Counted from the stretch's first letter, positions 1 to 11,485 are shown. The stretch is 64,000 nucleotides of DNA from Zarea fungicola (GCA_900169235.1 FWCC01000044.1:124001-188000); one strand, 5' to 3'. Made by a program: numbers and translations. Notes: generated by a model not told the origin, from the sequence alone.

Positions 1-593
1 AAATCTCCGCCGCCGGCTTCCTCTCCGCCATCCCCCAGACCGCCATCACCGCCCCCTTTGAGCGCGTCAAGGTTATTCTCCAGGTTCAAGGCCAGAAGCC
101 GCTTGCCCCCGGCGAGAAGCCAAAGTACAGCGGCGGCGTCGACGTCGTCCGCCAGCTCTACCGTGAGGGCGGCCTGCGCTCCGTCTTCCGCGGCAGCGTC
201 GCCACTCTCGCCCGCGACGGGCCCGGCTCCGCCGCGTACTTCGCCGCCTACGAGTACGTCAAGCGCAGGCTCAGCCCCAAGGACCCCGTCACCGGCAAGC
301 CCACCGGCGACCTGAGCCTCGGCGCCATCATCGCCGCCGGTGGTGCCGCCGGCATCGCCATGTGGATCCCCGTCTTCCCCGTTGACACCGTCAAGTCGCG
401 CCTCCAGACGGCCGAAGGCAACGTCACCCTCGGCGGCGTCATTCGCGAGATTTACCGCCGTGGCGGCTACAAGGCATTCTTCCCCGGATTCGGTCCTGCC
501 CTCGCCCGTGCCGTCCCGGCCAATGCTGCTACATTCTTGGGTGTCGAGCTGGCTCACAGTGCCATGAACAAGGCTTTTGGCAAGCCGGAGTAA
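1..593 (+). CDS. CRC1: Mitochondrial carnitine/acylcarnitine carrier, 3' part
   Basis: Open at the left edge; the reading frame starts at base 3 and ends at TAA 591-593, giving the last 196 residues. Two mitochondrial-carrier signatures are visible: PFERVKVILQVQ near the start of the fragment and PVDTVKSRLQT in the last third, each beginning a PX[DE]XX[KR] repeat, with the downstream glycine-rich helices (RDGPGSAAYF and RAVPANAATF). These signatures and the overall sequence fit the carnitine/acylcarnitine carrier (yeast Crc1, Aspergillus AcuH), which exchanges acylcarnitine for carnitine across the inner mitochondrial membrane so acyl groups can enter the matrix. The family is about 300-330 residues, so roughly the first third lies outside the window. 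No intron is needed in the part seen. The exact substrate is inferred from resemblance to this subfamily; membership of the carrier superfamily is certain. Confidence 0.88.
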   Translation, partial: ISAAGFLSAIPQTAITAPFERVKVILQVQGQKPLAPGEKPKYSGGVDVVRQLYREGGLRSVFRGSVATLARDGPGSAAYFAAYEYVKRRLSPKDPVTGKPTGDLSLGAIIAAGGAAGIAMWIPVFPVDTVKSRLQTAEGNVTLGGVIREIYRRGGYKAFFPGFGPALARAVPANAATFLGVELAHSAMNKAFGKPE

Positions 594-1123
594 ATGGCTC
601 TCTTTTTTTTTTCTTAATTGCATAACGGTAGGAAGGGAACTCGTTTTGTTGGGTTTTGCGGGTTTTTATTGGGTTTTCTTGTGCATGTAAAGGCTCAGAA
701 ACCTCTCTTTTTGTCTTGTTGAATACCCAATGGTATGCGGGAGTAAGCTATATCAAATGTACGACATGGTAGCTGGAAGAGGAACAGCGTGGCTGACATG
801 TTTTCATTGTTCTGTTTTGAAGTCTGTGGTGAAAAGCATCTCTTTTCTTTCCTTGCGCATATAGATGACAAGCATCTAGACATGATAGACCGAAGGTTAT
901 AGTATATTAGATTCTTCAAATAATTCATTATTAAAAATTGGAAAGGATCAGTATTAATTGGCATATCTTGTTTTCAATCAGTGCTTCAGTATGCTAAAAA
1001 TGTTTAGTATTTTCTTGACAGTGATAGTCGCGCGTAGCACGTGTGCAGTCTTTCGTACCAAGCACTTTAAACAACTAATCTACTACCTTTTAACGTCTTA
1101 ATGCATGCTAATCACAAGCTAAT
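594..1123. other. Intergenic, 3' flank of the carrier gene
   Basis: Begins with a T-rich 3' untranslated stretch (a run of ten T at about 603-612) and then becomes AT-rich. Short reading frames occur but none has recognisable similarity or fungal codon preference. No gene seen. Confidence 0.5.
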
Positions 1124-1179
1124 CAGGCATTTGTTGACTGGTTTCAATTGTAAGTCGATGCATTATTTTCATTTAATAA
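1124..1179 (-). repeat. Inverted copy of the tRNA-Lys 5' flank (left arm)
   Basis: These 56 bases are the reverse complement of 1895-1950 with only about three mismatches. They include five bases matching the first bases of the tRNA-Lys gene (CAGGC here, GCCTG in the tRNA). The arms are about 715 bp apart and could form a long stem. Because the second tRNA-Lys at the other end of the window also carries the sequence AGTCAACAAAT just upstream, the right arm looks ancestral and this left arm looks like the copied one. Confidence 0.8.
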
Positions 1180-1894
1180 CTATTAATTCGTTTTTAACAC
1201 TTCCACAATATATTCTTGGCCTTTGGCTATGTCTGTTTTGAGATGTACTGACTCGCCTGGTGTCGCAAGATTATGTAGGAGGACACTTGTAATGTCATTA
1301 AGCTATGGGGGGCCCGGAGGATCTTTCAAGGGTACGTGATAATCTTCTTAGTGACAGTGAACTACCTGTAACGCGTTGTAAATACAAGCACTCCCCTCTT
1401 TGTTCCCTTGTATCAATGGGCTGATATGCCATCACGGAGAGTTTCAGGGACTTGGATTACTGAATAAAACACTAAACAAACGGTCCAGCTAGAGGTACGA
1501 CAAGAGCAGGTATTGTGTGAGATCAAACTATTTGAGCCTCACGGACAAGGTCTATACCGCCTGCTTCTTGAATACTAAGTTAATAAGCTCTATGTTTAGT
1601 GGAATTTTGTCTTTCAGTCTGAGAAGGAGTTCTAATTCGTCTACTCTTTACCACTTTAGTATGTTGTTTCCTGCTACTACCTAAGTTGAGCAGGTTTCCC
1701 ACCAAACTTGGCCTGACCAACTGGCCGATTCCTCAATGAGGATAGATCCGGCGGAGCAATTTTCCATTTGGTTACAGAAAGCTTCTTTCATGCCTAGAAA
1801 GTGTGATTTTGATGGGCAAATATGGGCAAATGCCCCCCTTGGGCTGTTGGTCGACAGTAAGACTCGTTTATTGCCGCCAGTATCATAAAAGAGC
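1180..1894. other. Loop region between the inverted arms
   Basis: About 715 bp of moderately AT-rich sequence with no convincing coding potential. An 81-codon open frame on the minus strand (1681-1926) overlaps the right arm and shows no recognisable domain, so it is not called. The stretch could be the inside of a non-autonomous element or simple spacer. Confidence 0.4.
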
Positions 1895-1950
1895 TTATTA
1901 AATGAAAATAATGCATCTATTTGCAATTGAAACCAGTCAACAAATGCCTG
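1895..1950 (+). repeat. Right arm of the inverted repeat, abutting tRNA-Lys
   Basis: Partner of 1124-1179 in opposite orientation. It runs from the upstream flank into the first five bases of the tRNA-Lys gene that starts at 1946. Confidence 0.8.
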
Positions 1951-2031
1951 GTTAGCTCAATCGGTAGAGCGTGAGACTCTTAATTAAGAGATCACCATCT
2001 CAAGGCTGCGGGTTCGACCCCCGCATCGGGC
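1946..2031 (+). tRNA. tRNA-Lys(CUU) with intron
   Basis: Cloverleaf read by eye. The acceptor arm GCCTGGT pairs with ATCGGGC using two G-U pairs, the D arm is TAGCTCAATCGGTAGAGC, the anticodon stem TGAGA pairs with TCTCA around loop CTCTTAA (anticodon CTT), and the T arm is GCGGGTTCGACCCCCGC. About 14 extra bases (ATTAAGAGATCACC) lie after anticodon position 37, the normal site of nuclear tRNA introns. A second, nearly identical gene with the same intron and similar flanks lies at 63242-63327 on the other strand. Confidence 0.95.
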
Positions 2032-2242
2032 TTTTCCTATATAAACCACAGTTGACTTTTATTTTTGCACTTGTATACTTTTTTGCTTATTTTGTTTTTG
2101 GACTTGGTAAGAAAGACTTGATAGTAGCTAGTATCTTGAATTCTAGTGTATCGGACCGGCGTTCCACGATCATACAGGGTAACCAGAAACACAGCCGCGT
2201 GCGTAATGTAACATAGCCAGAAAAAACTTACCAGGAACCGCC

Positions 2243-4072
2243 TTATTCGAGTTTCCACTGCATTAAATACGAGAATGCCATGGATTTTCTCCCCTTGGCC
2301 GCCAGAAAATCATTAGGAATCAATCCGCGAGCATCTTTGTTGTCGACGTTTGTGATCTGCAAGACTTCAATCGTCTGTCCAGGCGCGCCCAGATCGTGCG
2401 CATGAACGTCAATCCAATGCCAGTATCCATCCGTTTGTATTGGTACCATGTCGTCCTTGCGTCCATCCAGGCCGTGAATACTCAGGGCGAAGAGTGGCGC
2501 CTTGCCATTACCATGTATCTCAGACTTCCAGTGCGGACAAATCTTGCTGAACTGAAATCGTACGACTTGGCCACTATAGATTTGGATGCTTTTGTTTGCT
2601 GGTTCCACGGTCATTTCGTTGATACCTTCTCCTGCCGCGTTCGAAAAGATTTGCACGGGCTCGCCATCGGCGCGTCCTCTGTAGTACTCCTCCCAAGTCA
2701 CAGTACGACCGTCTTCGCGGTATTGGTACTTTGGATTCTGGGGGAAATGGCGCGCTCCAAATTGCTCGTTCGATACTAAAAAGTGTTCGGGTGCAAACAC
2801 CTTGTTGAAGGATTGCGTCGCTCCATCCACGTTGCCAGCGCCCCAACAAGCATCGACTAGCTTCCATCCACCCCCATCGATTCTAACAGCGTTCCATGCG
2901 TGACCGCTGGGGTCTGGTGGTGGAGGACGCTCGCCATTCTTCAGTGGTGTGTAGCCAAAGCCCTTGCCATGACCTCCAACAACATCACATTCGAGACCAG
3001 CTCGGTTAGCGATGGCTTTATATGTCTCTGCGTAGCCGGCGCAGACAGCCAAGCCGCTGAAGATGGTGGATTCCCCTGTCTGATTCCTTACATTATTGCC
3101 GAAAAACGCCCCTACATCGTATGCGATGTTGTGGTGGCACCAGGTGAAGATAGCCCTCGCCTTGTCATTGTAGGATGGGAAAGGGGAGCATAGATTATGA
3201 GCAAGATAGCCGACAGGGTCATTACGAGGAACAGACTGTCTCGGATATTGGGCTGCTACGGCATCGGGTCCGCTCCAGTCCCGGCAAGGGAAGCAGTTGT
3301 TTGCCTCATTCGCCGGAGTGGTGGCTTGGCTCCCCACTGCGTTGATCTGAGCTATAGAGGGACGTGCAGTGGCAGGAAGAGCAGGAGGTACAGCATTCTC
3401 TTGGGGTCGTTCGGGCACCTTTGGTGAGGGTTCAGCTCCACTGGCGGCTGGCTCTGTTGATTTTGAGGACCCAAAGCCCATGATACGTGGCCGCGTGGGG
3501 ACAACATCCTGTTTACTAGCTCTTGGTGGTATTCTGGGGGGTAAGGTAGGTGCTGATATGGGCTTTTGCGGCTCCTGTGGCAGAGCCGGCGGCAGCTTTC
3601 TAGACGTAGTCGTTGAAGCCTGACTAGCAGTAGACCAGCTACTCTGGCCAGCTGATTTGGATGACCGGGTGGAATTTTGTGATATCTCGGACGAGTTTGA
3701 GTTACGCCTGATATCTAAAAGGCCATTGGGCTGCGCAGAAGCCTGGCGCTGAGGCAAAGCTGGGGGCTGCTGCGTGGATGACTTCCTGGAAGGCAGAGGC
3801 AGCCTAGTCCCTGTTTCGCTAGACACCGAGGTTTGCGTGTCTCTGCGAGGTAGAGGTGGAGGGTTGTTCTTGGCTGGGCGCACTGGGATATGTGGTGTTG
3901 CTGGCTTTGTTCCATTTGATAGACCAGACTGTGTGCGACCTGGTGGAGGTGGTGGCGCGGGCTTTGCTGGCCTCGATGATGGAGTACCGTTGGCGGCGAA
4001 GGCTTTGTTCTTGTTGAGCGCGGCAATTCGCTCCGCCAAAGTAGTGTATTGAGGCTCTTCCGTATCAGCCAT
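2243..4072 (-). CDS. Transglutaminase-like (Cyk3/KY-type) protein
   Basis: Single-exon gene of 609 residues starting at ATG 4072. Residues 1 to about 255 are low-complexity and proline-rich with many PPALPQ, PPPLPRR and PPRIPPR stretches, typical SH3-ligand sequence. A transglutaminase-like domain follows (about 260-450), with the putative Cys-His-Asp triad visible as C344 (GLAVCAGYAE), H391 (SGHAWNAVRID) and D407 (WKLVDACWG). A beta-rich C-terminal part follows to residue 609. The domain order resembles fungal Cyk3-like cytokinesis proteins and the animal kyphoscoliosis peptidase family, but no SH3 domain is present, unlike yeast Cyk3. Role at the septum is inference; the domain call is firm. 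Whether the triad gives activity or only a fold for protein binding cannot be told from sequence. Confidence 0.85.
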   Translation of the reverse strand: MADTEEPQYTTLAERIAALNKNKAFAANGTPSSRPAKPAPPPPPGRTQSGLSNGTKPATPHIPVRPAKNNPPPLPRRDTQTSVSSETGTRLPLPSRKSSTQQPPALPQRQASAQPNGLLDIRRNSNSSEISQNSTRSSKSAGQSSWSTASQASTTTSRKLPPALPQEPQKPISAPTLPPRIPPRASKQDVVPTRPRIMGFGSSKSTEPAASGAEPSPKVPERPQENAVPPALPATARPSIAQINAVGSQATTPANEANNCFPCRDWSGPDAVAAQYPRQSVPRNDPVGYLAHNLCSPFPSYNDKARAIFTWCHHNIAYDVGAFFGNNVRNQTGESTIFSGLAVCAGYAETYKAIANRAGLECDVVGGHGKGFGYTPLKNGERPPPPDPSGHAWNAVRIDGGGWKLVDACWGAGNVDGATQSFNKVFAPEHFLVSNEQFGARHFPQNPKYQYREDGRTVTWEEYYRGRADGEPVQIFSNAAGEGINEMTVEPANKSIQIYSGQVVRFQFSKICPHWKSEIHGNGKAPLFALSIHGLDGRKDDMVPIQTDGYWHWIDVHAHDLGAPGQTIEVLQITNVDNKDARGLIPNDFLAAKGRKSMAFSYLMQWKLE

Positions 4073-5566
4073 GATGCTAGATAAAAGAAGAGTGTAGTCT
4101 TGGCTTGATGTGGAGTTGAAAAATAATCACAGGAAAGAATCGTTGAAGTAAGCTGGCTGTTGCAAATGTGGCGAGAAGGCTGCCAGCCAAGTAGTTCCTG
4201 GAAGACGTAGCTGTTTGCTTAAATGGCGGCTGTACAGAAAAACGAGTGTGGATATGATGTGGCTGTGTGAGAAGAAGTGCGTTCAGAAATAGTAGCAAAG
4301 AGAGAAAATGAGAATACTGCCGGCGTGCAGGTGAGGGAGAAAACGGAATCGAGAATGAATCTGAATAAAAGAAGGCGAGAGTCACCCGCAAGCACAGCAA
4401 CCTGTAGGGTCGAGTCGTTTGTTGTTTTCAGTGGGCAAAGGAAGCAGGCTGCAGGAGTGGAGAAGGGCGACCAGCTTGAGGCGATTTTGCTGTGGTTCGC
4501 ACTGGAAATTTTAATTTTAGCGGACTGTTTGGCAGCTGTCTTGGATAACAAGGCGTTTTAGGGCGCGATGTAGGTAGTGGGCTATTATTGACCACACTAT
4601 TATTAGCGCCTGGTGAAGGAGGCCTAATATTAGTTGACGGATTAGCCATGGAGTACTCCGTACCTGCCTTGTGCTGCTTTAATTAGTAAAGGGGCATTTC
4701 TGGCTCGGGCCGGGCACCAACTTGCCAGGCATGTTTAGGCATGTTTGGGAGCTCAGACATGCATTCTCTGGACTGCCGCTGGCTGATTATATATATGGGT
4801 TTGTATATTATTTAGAATCTTCACCGTCCTCTGAGCTAGTTCCCAGGGTCTCTCTCCTCTTAGTATTAGCGTGTGGTGTGCAGATCTGGTGAGCCAACTG
4901 GGAATTGGCACTATAATCCCCTCATCGCAATGGACGTATTGAAGCCTTTGGAGGTACCTACACCATAACTTCCCGGGGGGGGCGTGTCCGTTACCTACCT
5001 GGGTACCATGAGTGGTACTTGGCCCGCCGACATTACATCGACCCCTCCACGCCTACCTTGTTCGCCGCCGCTTGGCCTCCCCCGCGTAAAGTTCCAACAA
5101 AACACCCCTGTTTGCCTGTCCACGACATCATTTAGTACCCCGCTGCCCCGGCCGGCTAGTGACATTTCTACCCCAGCACACAGCACGGAGCATGTATGTA
5201 CCGCCTACCATGCCCGCCGCGCGCTCGTGCCACTCCAGCCAGAGCTTCATTCATCTAGCCGCCTCCAACAGTCCAAATCCATCCCGACGTCTCCTCTAAC
5301 CGGCCAACCAAACCAACCTCCATCATCATCCCACCGCGCAAGCTGCATTTACCAACCCAAAAGCCTCGTCGTCGTCTTGATAGAATTTGCCCACAAACCA
5401 TCAACGTACTCATCAGTGATCACCCATATTCTGTCGACCTCTGTCTACGATCTGTCTCGTCGTCTTTCTTTGCCCCGCCGCTCGCCTCCACCCCGCCTGG
5501 GTCTTCCTTAGGTAGACCCTGGTGAGATATTGGTTAGCAGACGATCCGGATCCATCACCAGTCGAA
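4073..5566. other. Divergent intergenic region, about 1.5 kb
   Basis: Lies between the start of the transglutaminase-like gene (-) and the start of the F-box gene (+), so it holds both promoters. The right half is C-rich with pyrimidine tracts, as is common upstream of fungal genes. Open frames here (for example 4984-5511) are compositionally simple and have no recognisable domain. Confidence 0.5.
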
Positions 5567-8474
5567 ATGCCCACTGGCGGCGACGAGGCTCCTTCAGCTG
5601 TGTCCGGCTTAATCTTCCGTATTACTGATTTGCCTGTCGAGACACAGCGGAATATACTCTCCCATGTAAGTCGAACAGACAATTTGCCTAGCGCCTCTCC
5701 CACCAACCCTGCTGCGGCTCAACTTGTGTCTTATTTTCTAGTGCACTCAAGATGACCTCATCTGTGTTGCTCTTGTCTCCAAACACTTCCATAATCTTGC
5801 GTCTGCTATCCTGTACCGCGAATTTCACATCATCTTCCCCGACGAGGATGATCTGAGCTTCGACTCCCCAGTGGATGGCCTCGCTGGCGGGCTTGATACC
5901 TTTGCTACCAGCGAGTATGACTACGCTCGACACCTTCGAGACCTCTCCATGGATACCCTGAGCTCGGGCCTCAAAGGAGAGCGATCTTACCAGCCGTACC
6001 TGTACTCATCTAGCTGCGGTAAATTTTTCAATAGCTTACTATACCTTACACTGAAAAAAGCACCGTCTCTCGAAGTCTTCCGGTATGTCTGCAGGCCCAC
6101 ATTTTATACGAACCTCACAAATACGCATCTTCTTATCGTTAAACCCGGTACAGATGGAATGTGCGCATAGAGCTGAGTCGCCCAGTTTATCGACAACTTC
6201 GAAAGTTGCAGTCACTCAAATCCCTGCATATCCGCATGCAGGCTGGCCACTCGTATTACTCGAGACCACCGCCGCTCCCCATAGGCTTCCATCAGCACCA
6301 TTCCCCGTCCAGCCCCGTCTATGGCCATTCTCACTGGTCAGCTGCATCTTTGCAGCCCGTGCAGTCGTCCATGGCCTCGCCACATCCCATATCGCACCAT
6401 GCCACGCATGAGCAGCCTCACACTCGTTCGCGATCCGCATCAAACAGCAGGGTTCCAAAGCCATCCCAAGAAGAAGCAAGGTTGTCTGGGTTTAAAAATC
6501 TTAGATCCCTTCGCATCTTAGATATTGACGACAAAGGCCTGGTTTCCGAAATTGCAGACTCTGTTAAGCATTCGTACACCACATTGACAGAGCTACACTT
6601 ATCCCTCTCACGGACTCTGGCAGCACCAGCTAGGAGAGTTTCGAACGAATCAGACGCAGAGGAGTCGACAGATGAAGACTACCAAGGACCGCCGCAGCCG
6701 CAAAATCCAAATTTTGAGCCTGTTGAACCTGTCCGTGCTTTTCGGGCACAAGAGGAATGGAAGACGCAGGAGACACTTCTTGGCAAAATTCTTAGCGTGG
6801 AACCGAGCCTACACAAGAAGCCTCAAATGAAGGCCAATTCAGCTGGCGTCAAGTCTGGGGAACCCAACGATGCTCTATCGGTCCCTGTAGATCCGGGACA
6901 AGAATTCGTCAATTCTCTTAGAGGCCTTTCATCCAAACTGCTAAATCTGCTCAACGGCCATGGAGAGATATCGCTAACTCAGCAAGAAGTATTGGACACC
7001 ATTGAAAAGGCCGCGCGCAAGTATGTCGAATCTGGAGAACCCCTTCAAGGGGCGCTGAGCCACGACACGGAGAAGCAAGTCAACGGCACAGAGCACCATG
7101 AACACCAATCTGAGGCTTCCCGTACAACGTCCACTACCACGACAGCAATTGCAGAGTCAGCTCCAAAGAACGCTACTGGAATTGCAACGGCCACTGCCGC
7201 AAAGCCAAAGACAGCAGAAAATCTTCCTTCAGAGGTCAGCATAGAGCATATTGAGACGGGTGACGAATTACCCAGAGCTATGGGCGACATTTCAACCTGT
7301 CTCGATAACAGGTCATCCTCACCGGGACCATCGTCGCCTCGGAATACGCCACCACATGATTGCTCCCGGAAACAGTCTGGCGCATCCGACGAGACTACCA
7401 TGGATGAGTATATCCGAAATACTAGGGGCTTATGCCTCGAGGTATTGAAGATTGAATTGCTACCTGTCAAGGCTTCAGTTCTCTGTCGGGCACTAGACCT
7501 CAGCACCCTCAAGGAGCTAACGCTTCTCAACGTCGGCAACCAAACACCTATTTGGACGGCCCTGGCAAAAGAAAATGTGACCCAGCCATTGGCCCTTCGC
7601 AGTATTTATACCGATAACGTATCAAGTGCTTTCCTAAAATTTGCGTCCCACCTGGAGGAACTTCATGAACTCTTTATGCTGGAGCGGAGTGTGGACCATT
7701 TACCTGCTAGTTTTGCACCAAGAGCAGCCGTTACAATTGACCAAATTCGCCGAATCGTGCTTAAAAAGCACATCCACTGTATCAAGCGGCTGATGATCAA
7801 AGATGAATCCAAAGAGGCTAACTGGGATGCCAATGAGAAGACAATGATAATGATCTGCAGTCAGGGAGTTCAATTGGAAGAGTTGGCTGTGAGCATGAAC
7901 ATTCATGCAGTGGTGCGTTTCTTCCTTCCTTTCTTCTTCCAGTTTCCATCAGCATCAGAGGCTAACAGAGTTTAAACAGCACGCTTTTATGCAATACTTT
8001 TCTGATCTGGCCAATCTGCGAGCAATCAACATCCTGCATTTCAAGAGCAACGACACGTGCTTATGGGTGGTTCGAGAGACTCTACGATTCATGGTCGATA
8101 ATCTCTCCCATCACCCAAATATGAAACTGGAATGGATTGCCATGGAGGATGACCGTGTCGACCGAGTCGTCCGGCCAGGCGAATGTGAATACGAGGAGTC
8201 CTGCAGGCAGCGAGACTCCAGAACTAATCAGCAGCAAAGCATAGCGAACCCGTTCTCGCTCCCACCTGTGCACCAGTCGGTGCAATCTGGTCATTCCAGC
8301 GACGCTAGCTTTGGTCTACCTGCGGCCGATGCAGGCAAGGAGGACAGCGACAGCGACGACGAGGTATACGACAGTGGGTCACGTCTTCGCTATACGACAA
8401 TCGGTCCCATGCATTTTTATGACGTTTGGGGCATCAAGATATTTGAAAAGGAGATTCGAAGTGGGCGACTGTAG
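5567..8474 (+). CDS. F-box protein, 897 aa
   Basis: Four exons: 5567-5665, 5742-6082, 6154-7912 and 7980-8474, joined at GTAAGT, GTATGT and GTGCGT donors with frames that fit exactly. Residues about 17-60 form an F-box: ITDLPVETQRNILSH is followed, across intron 1, by CTQDDLICVALVSKHFHNLA. The rest has leucine-rich stretches (FKNLRSLRILDID, LKELTLLNVG) separated by long Ser/Pro/Glu-rich linkers, suggesting degenerate leucine-rich repeats. By family knowledge, F-box proteins bind Skp1 and present substrates to SCF ubiquitin ligases; the target here is unknown. The ATG at 5567 is chosen because it is the first ATG in frame and sits just before the F-box. The least certain junction is intron 3, where an alternative acceptor at about 7942 also exists. 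Confidence 0.82.
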
Positions 8475-9292
8475 TTCATGACTGTCTGCTCTATTTTGTG
8501 TTGCCATTTTATCGCCGATTTTCTGGTCTTACGCTATTCTATTTACTTGGTTCTTGTCTTGTGCTTGACGACATTAGTGGCCAAAATTGTACGCGCTATT
8601 TGTTGGATACTTAGGATACCACTCCGGTTGATGGCGCAGGATTCTCGGGATGTTTTGGGTTTCTTGCTTGCTTTGGAGCAATAATGGCAGGCATACCGGG
8701 TTTGCAATCATCCTTTCGTCTGTTTTATCATCGTTGCTAGTTTTTGTGTGTTTCAGTACCCATATTAGGTAGGTGCTTGTAAAATCGCGGCCAAGCAGTT
8801 CTTGCCGTAGTCTAGTGTTTGAAAAATTGACTTTGCTCTTCCCAGCTGCACTTTTGCATCACATCATCGTCGTCAATTTTTTTTTTCAGTATTCGTAGGT
8901 ATTCTAATGCGTCTTTATTTTTCTTTCGATTTCTTTCTTTCAAGTCTTGAGTACTTTGTAATCAGATATATATCCTGACAATCCGGAGTCTCAATGCTCT
9001 CTTCCGCTCCCTGTCACTCACTCTCCCAACCACTACGTACGTCCTTCTCCTTCTGCCGTCGATGTTGGTACACGAAATAACGTCCATCTACCCAAGCCCT
9101 TTCGCGAGGACCTCTTCTAAAACCCCGAAATAGCAATCCTCTCCTCATTTCCAATTCATGCTCTTGTAAGAATTGGGGTTGGGTGAGAAAACGTATGACA
9201 GGAATAAATTTCGTCAATAGACAAAGGAAAACAAAGGATAAAAACGGGGTAATCAAACAATCAAAAAGGAATCATCCACATTTCTATTCTAT
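8475..9292. other. Convergent intergenic region
   Basis: Between the 3' ends of the F-box gene and IDH1. T-rich tracts (for example about 8879-8886) suit 3' untranslated and polyadenylation sequence. No gene seen. Confidence 0.5.
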
Positions 9293-10784
9293 TTACAGTC
9301 TGTTGATGATGGCAGAGGCGTACTCGTTGGTCTTGGCCTTGCCGCCAAGGTCACCAGTGAGGTACTTCCCCTCGGCCATGGTGTCGAAGATGGCCTTCTC
9401 GACCTGAAGGGCCTTGTCGGTAAGACCCATATGGCGCAGCATCATGATGGAGCTAAGGAGGAGAGCAGTAGGGTTGGCGAGGCCCTTGCCGGCGATATCA
9501 GGGGCGGAGCCGTGGACGGCTTCGAAGATGGAGCACTCGTCGCCGATGTTGCCTGAGGGAGTGAGACCAAGACCACCAATCAGACCAGCGCACATGTCGG
9601 ACAGAATGTCACCGTACAGGTTGGGCATAACAAGGACCTTATCGTTGTAAGGGTTGGGGTCAGTGACCATCTTGAGGCAGGTGTTGTCGAGAAGCTCGGC
9701 GTCGAACTCGATATCAGGGAAGTCCTTGGCGACTTGGCGACCGACATTGAGAAAGAGACCATCCGACATCTTCATGATGGTGGCCTTGTGAACGACGCGG
9801 ACCTTAGTGCGGCCAATAGCCTGAGCGTGCTGGAAAGCAAAGCGGAGGACGCGCTCGGAGGCTTCGCGAGTAATGAGCTTGATGCTCTGAACAACGCCAT
9901 CAACAACAACGTGCTCAATCCCGGAGTATTCACCCTCGGTGTTCTCACGGATGAGAACAGTGTTGACGCCATCGTAAGGGGTCTTGAATCCAGCGACAGA
10001 GCGGCAGGGACGGAGGTTAGCGAAGAGGTTGAAGGTACGACGGAGAGTCAGGTTCAAGGAGACGTGGCCCTTGCCGATAGGAGTCTAAATTACCAATTGT
10101 TAAAAAGAGTCTTGCGTGAGAAAAGTATCATTGAGCTGCACTTACAGCAAGAGGTCCCTTGAGAGCAATCTTGTTCTTCTTGATGCTCTCAATGGCGGCA
10201 TCGGGGATGGCAGTCTTGCCGTCTTTGAGGATAGGGGTAACATCGACAGGCTCCCAAGCGATAGGAATCTGCCATTTAGGAGACGTGCGTTAGCGGTGGC
10301 AAGCGACTTTCTTTTTCGCCGCGAGAACAGGCAAAGAGGACTTACTTTGGCAGCGGCGAAGATGTCCTTGACAGACTCGGAAATCTCGGGACCAATACCG
10401 TCACCCTCGATCAAACTGACGAGGTAATTGCCCTATATTAAATGTGAGCATTCGTGAGTTGATTGCATAAAGAGCCGCAACTCGACCCTAGAGAATCTGC
10501 CCTGCACTCGTCCGTCATTGTCGCACGAAGCAATTCAAACTGGGTCAAGCTCTGTGGTGGGAAAAGTCGAACCTTCGCATCTTTGGTGCCTTCGTACTTG
10601 GCAACACGGTCACCGGCAGAAGAGTAGAATCGCTGGTTCTGTAAGAATGCATATATTAGTAAATCATTCCGAACTCGCCTCGGTAGTTGGCAGCACGGGG
10701 AATCCCTACAGCAACAGACCAGGCGGCGGCGCGGGGGGCGGCGCGCAGGCATTGCCTGGCAGACAGAGAGCGAATGGCCAGCAT
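9293..10784 (-). CDS. IDH1: NAD-dependent isocitrate dehydrogenase subunit 1, mitochondrial
   Basis: Five exons on the minus strand: 10784-10710, 10638-10573, 10432-10346, 10268-10146 and 10084-9293, encoding 380 residues. The N-terminus is rich in Arg, Ala and Ser without acidic residues, as expected for a mitochondrial presequence, and is followed by the mature start [14 protein letters not shown]. Family motifs include [33 protein letters not shown] and the NAD/isocitrate segment [20 protein letters not shown]. With subunit 2 it forms the tricarboxylic-acid-cycle enzyme that makes 2-oxoglutarate from isocitrate with NAD; by knowledge of the yeast enzyme, Idh1 is the regulatory AMP-binding subunit. 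Length matches the family (about 360-385). The first donor (GTAGGG) is weaker than the others but is the only one that keeps frame with exon 2. Confidence 0.95.
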
Positions 10785-11485
10785 TGTGAGTTGTATTTGT
10801 TAGGATATTATCTGTCCACAGAAGAATATAGCAAGACAGGCCAGATGCTCAAGAAAGAAAGAAGAGAAGTGACGCAGGTTGGCAATGGAAGAAGAGGGAG
10901 GTGTGGACAAAAAAAATAAGGCCGTCAATAGTACGGAATAGCACCCAAGGAGGAACCAGTAGCAGGTTTGAGCGGCCTGCCCGAGCGCACTAGCCACAGT
11001 TGATGCCGCTGGCTTTTTTTTTTTTTCCGTAGCCCACCTGGTCGTGTTACCGTACATACGTTGCGCCAGATAACACCAGTGGAACTCCGGCCGCCGCCTC
11101 GGAGCCGTCGGAAATGCGCCAGAAGACACCGAGGCAGCACCAGCCACATGTAACCATGCGTCCAACCAGCCACACCTCGCTTTCCTACGGCAGCTGTGGA
11201 GAAAGTTTGAGCTTCAGCGTGGGGTTCTGTGGTCATCGTCCGTTATACCAGGGAACTACCGCGAGCTTGCTAAATGGCGATAGCTTCTAATAACAACCAT
11301 TAACGACAACTGAAACCTTCCGAGGTTTGTATACAAATCACGTTCTGCCTGATGCATTGCGGCTCCATTACGCGCTCCCGCACCTAATTGCACTCCCCTT
11401 TGCACCGAACCTGTTTGGATGCACTGAGGACGTATTTTCCTGAACGGTCTGCCACCCGGCATCTTATCGCCATTGAAGCACAGTC
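10785..11485. promoter_or_regulatory. Shared divergent promoter region of IDH1 and SEC5
   Basis: 700 bp between divergent start codons. It contains a T11 run near 11015 and A-rich and C-rich tracts but no element that can be named with confidence. Confidence 0.4.

Noticed and set aside
1681..1926. 81-codon minus-strand frame beside the tRNA-Lys as a small gene
   Set aside because: It overlaps the inverted repeat arm, has no recognisable motif or splice context, and is not distinguishable from chance.
4984..5511. 175-codon frame upstream of the F-box gene as a separate gene
   Set aside because: Low-complexity Pro/Ser/Thr composition of a C-rich leader, with no domain or conserved start.
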